From Opisthorchis felineus (taxonomy: Eukaryota > Platyhelminthes > Trematoda > Opisthorchiida > Opisthorchiidae), in the NCBI GenBank assembly GCA_004794785.1, contig SJOL01006418.1:17705-81704 (forward strand): a stretch of DNA of 64,000 nt, written 5' to 3'. Made by a program: the position numbers and the translations under genes. The notes beneath the pieces were generated by a model, which saw only the letters and a list, made by a program, of their open reading frames with translations, had not been told where the DNA came from and did not search any database. Position 1 is the first letter of the stretch. Each line of letters starts with the position of its first letter. This document shows positions 58,201-64,000 of this stretch, piece after piece.

Positions 58201-61200
58201 CCTCCAGCAGAAAAAATAAACAGTGGTAGAGTTTTTAAGTACCAACTCAGTTGTGTGCGCTGACTTGGGAAATAAAACTTTCACTTGTGAATATAGTGTT
58301 ACGATTGAAAATAATCGTAGAACTCCTTTGCGAGGAAACTGCATTATAATCAGATAGAGCAGTCGCGCTTAAACAATAACTGAATTGCACCTCAAAGGGT
58401 ATTGAGGATTTTAAACTTCGATGAGAACAGCTTTGAAGTGTTGTTCCGTTTAGTTAGGAGTAATTTCTTTGAAAGTGAGTTCAGATCAAAACTATCCGTT
58501 TTTAGTGAGGTAGTTGTCTTCACGCTCAGCCCGGTATGCCAAAATTATTGACTGCAAAATGAATCCTTCACCGACAGATTCAACACAAACGTACAACATT
58601 TTTGAACAAAGCCAATTCTCCTAGACAAGCCGCCATGGAAACGGCACGAGAGGGCCTCATAGCTGACCGTGTAACCACATCTCTCTGTCCATGAATCAGA
58701 GCCAAAGGCAACCAGCACAGATAAACGTGGTATCCTGTGTTTCCCTTGCTATCCAATTCTCCTATACTTGGTGCCGGTATTCTCGGATTTTCTTCGGAAA
58801 GCAGTCATACGCGGAAAGAGTGGGAAGAAATCGCTCAGAAAACCTGGAACAAGGTCTGCGGAAACGGGACGCAGTGAAACGTATACCTGGTTTCCATGTT
58901 CAGAGCTTACTAGGGTGTCACAGTATTCGCTTAATCAAAGGGATTTGATCATTGCTTGAGGATGATGAGCTTATCCGTGCGAGAGGAGTTGATCCAACAA
59001 AAATAATGATTTATGTTTTCACATGTCGTGAGTGTTGCATGGAGACTGGTTGTGGCACCCATGCTTTCCATCAGCGAGAATTTAAAGTCCAGGTGTGATA
59101 GACAGTATTTTTTAAGCGCCCGGTTGATGAAAGACTATGGTTTATCAAGAGCAAATTAGAAGTGGTTTTACTTAGATACGTCATGTAGTTGACAACCCAA
59201 GGAACGTTTGGAATTTAGTCAACTGCGGTTTCCTGATGAAATAATTGATGAAATAATTGAAGTGAAATGAAGGAAGCTAGCGCAGGGCTACAATACAAGT
59301 GAGAAAATTTTACAAGAAAGATTCAAAGACCGTAAGAAACGCATTAAGCTGACTTCTGTGTTCGGTGGACAATAAAAACTGATATCCTAACCTCGACTAC
59401 TGATTACACAACGGAATTCCAGTATTACTTGAATTACATTATGGCCCAGTGAGTTGTTGGACATAGAAAGCGAGCGTTTTCCCTCGCGCCATCCAACCAG
59501 TTGAGTTCTTCTCAGTAGAACTGTGTCTCGCAGTGTGTTTACTCATAACGTCTAAATGATTCTGTCTTCCATGCCATCGAGGCAGACGGGGTATATGATG
59601 TTTATCAAGCCGACACCTTGGCCATTTGATTGATCCACGAAATGAGCTCAAGTAAAGGCTACACGTGACCTTTGACTGAATCCACTTGGAACCAAGAACT
59701 TCACTTCTCAATGCCCTCCTTGTCAGGAGGTCAGATTTGATCGATCAAGCTTGAAGGCCCTTTTCCTTAGGCTAAGCTATTTGAGGAATGGTCGTGTACC
59801 TTTGTTCTGGCTCTCATACCCAATTTGTGAGGCACTGAAACCAACTCAGTCGCTGACGTAACCGAACTTGTTCTGGACGGACCTTTTTATTTGCTGTGCA
59901 TCCTCAGATTCTTATTCTAAAGGTTTCCCAAAAACATTGGTGGCCAAATGCCTTGTGAAGTTGTGCGACTACTTGAATCTCACCAGAGGAACTGATTAGT
60001 GTTCATCCAGATTTGTTTGTCAGCCAATACAACGGAGACTGTGTACTGCAAAATTCAATTGAGGTCTCTTGAACGAGTGTAACTCTCAGTTGACGCTTGA
60101 TTCACGGTCATGCGGACCCCCACTGCGTCCCTAAAGCTGAGCGACAAAGAGGAATAACTGGGACCAAAATAGAAATTCTTCACCGCTTAGGATTAGCATT
60201 AAAATCATTACATTGCAAACAATGGGTACTATATTTCCACTCTACACTGTAATCCATAAAGACTATCCAGCGCCTAGTTAGGAAATTTAAAATGTAAAAT
60301 CCGGCGTCAGGTTGGTGGATTGTTTTTTCAACCAAGATGTCCCGTATGAACCAGTTTTCGATAAATAGACTCTTTCGTGCCACTCGGGATAAATATTGCC
60401 CATTGATTTAGCTGATGAGTCGTCAAGCCTCATTTGCATCGTATCTAACTAACGCCTTGAAATGAATGCTCCAAAAACCAACATAAAGTACGCGTGGCCT
60501 GATACGAAATGACAACATGATCTAGAGTAGCACCAAGGATAAGAACGCACACCCTTAAACAGTGTGATCTCGGAAGACGGATACACTAGTGGTTTGTGGA
60601 ACGACAGTGTCGGTCGAGTCAATGCAAATTCGTTTGGTCAATTATTTTTCGGTTTAGGGAATAGTATTTAACGCGTCAGTGGGTTGTTTACTTCAAACAA
60701 GTTATTAATGATGGGAGAATGTATCACCAACTACGCCCGTGCCAACACAGTCCAGTCAGCACTCCAGCTACTAGGAATTACCAGCACCTGTGATGCTCCG
60801 GTGGCAGTGATTGGTCAGAATGGAAAACACGATATTTACACTAAAAAGCCTCCTGCGTTTTCTAAGACCAAGAGGGCAAGATATCCCACCAATTCACAAA
60901 GCGGAACTCTGAAAATGGTGGGTTTTGTACCGCTCTATTTTGTGAAAGGGGTGCATTGCGTGTTATTTCAGCGAATAAGGTCCGATACGGATTATTTCTT
61001 GAATATCCAACTGACAGCGCGCGCACAGGTTGGGCACCACTTACGGTTTGCGCTGAAACGGGCGTAGTAATATATGTGAGTAAAAGTTATGGACATATAT
61101 CTGAGGAGTCCATTTAGAGGTTAGTTGCACCGAGACCCATTGGAAACAACTACACTAGACATGCTTACCCAGAAATAAGCACCAGCATGTGACCTGACCT

Positions 61201-64000
61201 CATTTATCCATCAAGGCCCCGGCCTTACTGGAAAATTTTGTACTTCAGCAGAGTAGTCTGCGCTCCCCGTTAAACCTGCACAACAGAGCACGCGCTGAGT
61301 TGGTGGGCAGCGGAATCCACTTAATTTAGGGGTTACACATAAATAAGCGGTGTCAATTCAATCAACCAGGCTCGCGTTATCCTTTAGAAGCTGCTGTCCT
61401 TGTAATTCGATATTTTGTCTCAAAATGTGATAATCCTGGGAGTGACTTCACCTGACAGGAAACGAACGACAGATGAGAAGAATATTCTGAGAGAACGTTT
61501 CTGCTATGGTTAGGGTCGGAGTGTTTTACTGGGATGGTTTGCACTGATTACTGGGCATTGCTTGGAAGACCCTCCTTTGAATTGCACTGGTCAGTACGGT
61601 TTCGATAGTCATCTCGCAGCCTACTTCGCCCAAACAAACGTATTTTCGGTTGATCCGTGTTGGGGAATTTTCGACACTAGACATTTACTGTTCTCAGGAA
61701 AATCAAAACTCATAGAATGCCCATCATGTTACTGCGACAGAGATGCCTTCGGTCCCAAAACTCTTGACCATACGAAAGCATTCTTCCTTATGCAAACAAC
61801 AACATAAACCAAGAATCTTTCTGTGCGGCTTGGCTACTTTTAATTTAACTAAATTTTCTAGTAGAAAATGGGTTAAATTCAACGCACATTTCATCGAAAA
61901 TTTTCCTGCAATAGTGCGATACTACTTATAAGGTTGCCGAAGACACTTCGACTCCCTCCTACCAGTTTCGTCTTTCTTAGGATGCATCAGGTAGGCACAG
62001 GTGCAGAGTTTTCATCAACTTTATGCACTTCTTGGACACCAAATCATATGTACACTCACTTACGTACAGTCAATCACTCATACACTCACTTATTTGCAAA
62101 ATAACTTCCAAACAGAATATACATATACATATATATATATTTTGAATATCGTGCCAAATGAAGCATCGGGCGGCCTCGGTATGGCACATTAACCTGAAGA
62201 ATAGCACAAACGGGTGCTGTAGCCAAGGTCTAGACAAATTTCCCTTTAACGCTAAATTAACCGGCAAATGCGTTTTTTTCGCCATATCTCTCAATAAATT
62301 TCAAGCCCTCTTCAGTCGCATCCACATATAGAATAACGCTGATTCACTCGAATGGATCATATAGGCCGAATATTGTTAGATGCAATAAGAGAAGCTTCAT
62401 GTCTCGTTTTATTCCATCTTATCATGAATGCAGGTGGACTGATAAGCACAGTAACCGATAGACGAAAATAAAAGTGTTGAGTTTTCACTCATCCATGTAG
62501 GTGGGAAATTCGTGGTAAGGAAACAAAAGTTGCGAATGCTGCATATTCATGCTAGGTGGATTGTGCAGGAGTAGTTGCCTATGCAGTCGTTAGTCCGGTG
62601 TTGGTGACTCTCTTGGCGTTCTAAGACTGTACGAACCAAGCGGAGTTTTAATTCATGTGGCTTGAAAACCTGTTACTGAACTTATATTGTCGTGATTTTT
62701 CTCTGAGGTTGCCTTGGTTTTCGTAATCCTGAATTCTTAGTTGTACATTTTATTTTGTCAATTATGGGGAGTTTTGCTCCTCTCGCCCTTTTACTTGGGT
62801 TACCAAAATAACACTAATGCCAGCATTTTCAAAAAGTGACTGACATTAGTTACGCCACGAAATTGTATTATCGGTCAAGTCAGTTCACTTCATCTTTGTT
62901 ATCCAAAATCCTTTCATATTCTTGAAGTGCTGCATACAGTTACAACTGGGCCACTTGCGTTGAACTCAATCCATCGAACTGCTGAATGTCAGGCTGATGC
63001 TCAGTAAACTGAGCTCCCTTGGACGTTACCTGTGGCCATATCTATGCAACTTGACTTCACATGTGATTCGCCATACCTCAGCTAAACCAATTGGCAGATG
63101 ATGTCTGTTAGTGATTTTAGTGGATGACCTGCATAATGAGCGTCGTATGCTGATATCATCCAGTTACTGAAAGCTTTCCCTAAGCTGATGGATTTGTACT
63201 GGTTTGTCATTAGATAGATAGCATGGTTACTCCTAAAGCCCTCTTGCGGTTCAGGGATTTCATCACTTCTCTTATAGCCGCCCTGCTAAGTTAGCGCTTA
63301 AATCATACAGACAAATAGCACAACCAACTAAACCACCATCTTATGTTGATATTCAATTCTTTGTCACTTTAGTGTCATTCCCACGTCTGACACAGTATGC
63401 CAGGGTCAACAAGATGTCCGCACAATAGTTGTTTAACTGCACCGATCTTGCCTCATTTGGTGCTATTAACCGGAGGGCGTGTAATCAAGGTTTAACCTAA
63501 ATGTGCGAAGTTTTACCAAGGCATTAACGAGAAGACAATGTTTGTGGCCAGAAAGTGTTCGTTGTTCAATCCTACCTGACCATTACCGTTTCTATCTGCC
63601 GGCCTTATATTAGGACGGTTTTTCAGTCCATAAGACATTCACTGAATTAATCAGTTGGTAGTCTAAGACCCACGGAGCTGGAGTGAGGATAAAAATCATT
63701 GGTTTGACGGATTAGAGCTACTGGTCTATTTCTCATGTGACTTACAGGTGCTCATCCTTATTCGCCTGTAGGACAGAAGAAAGGCAATTTTTTGCAGATG
63801 GACGGGTTCACTGAAATAGGAGCACCATCTGCCGAAACAAACAATGCACACCTCACAAGTAAAGTTGACGATACAAGTGGCTGTTTGTTCCTGTTTCCTT
63901 ATCACTAGAAACCCTGTACGTTGAGCCCAGCTGGTCATTACTATGGGATGATAACAAACATAACAAAAAGCACTAAGTTGCTAGGGTGACGATTTTTTTA
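55201..64000. other. No gene recognised (8.8 kb)
   Basis: Only short unassigned frames are seen. The + strand frame at 60684-61067 is the longest, without a recognisable domain. A short TA-rich run lies at 62120-62142. No LINE, SINE or tRNA gene was recognised here by eye. Confidence 0.35.

Noticed and set aside
60684..61067. 127-codon + strand frame
   Set aside because: No recognised family, no clear exon borders and no neighbours that extend it.

Overview
This is eukaryotic DNA, almost certainly from a trematode flatworm. The best fit is the liver-fluke group Opisthorchis/Clonorchis. Evidence: a spliced animal gene with kilobase introns, many non-LTR retrotransposon copies, and a tRNA-derived SINE whose antisense reading (beginning [14 protein letters not shown]) I recall as a common spurious protein in Clonorchis/Opisthorchis predicted proteomes. 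That last point is recollection, not a search result. No bacterial gene, CRISPR array or operon is present.

The one host gene I recognise is an adducin on the + strand. Twelve exons between 10090 and 40260 join in one continuous reading frame of 563 residues. Every junction has an AG acceptor and a GT donor, and the phases agree from exon to exon. The product carries most of the class II aldolase-like head (exons A to D), the neck (E, F, G), a Ser/Pro-rich variable tail (H, I, J, K) and a basic MARCKS-related C-terminus ending in a stop (L). The first ~120-130 residues expected for an adducin were not found and probably lie upstream of the window. Adducins cap actin barbed ends and recruit spectrin to the membrane skeleton, so this is a cytoskeletal gene. 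Exons H, I and J are all multiples of three bounded by phase-1 introns, so the tail looks built for alternative splicing.

The rest is mostly mobile-element DNA. A nearly full-length RTE-like non-LTR element lies antisense in the largest adducin intron (14969-18440), with one frame break near its C-terminus. Degraded relatives occur at 825-2000, 3236-3340, 7060-9000, 9376-9620, 11490-12060, 20367-22045, 23770-24560, 26846-27121 and 32905-33320. A CR1/Jockey-like reverse-transcriptase relic is at 46800-47700 and an endonuclease relic of another LINE is at 54740-55200. Two tRNA-related SINE families are present: five copies of the first and two of the second. A short repeat at 30330-30620 contains a hammerhead-ribozyme-like core on the - strand, of the kind known from Penelope-like elements.

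Layout: 1-10089, old LINE and SINE debris with no recognised gene; 10090-40260, adducin; 40261-42170, probable 3' UTR and flank; 42170-64000, largely unassigned intergenic or intronic DNA with scattered relics and one weak candidate exon near 43.8 kb. Everything here is read by eye; exon limits rest on phase and splice consensus, not on transcripts.
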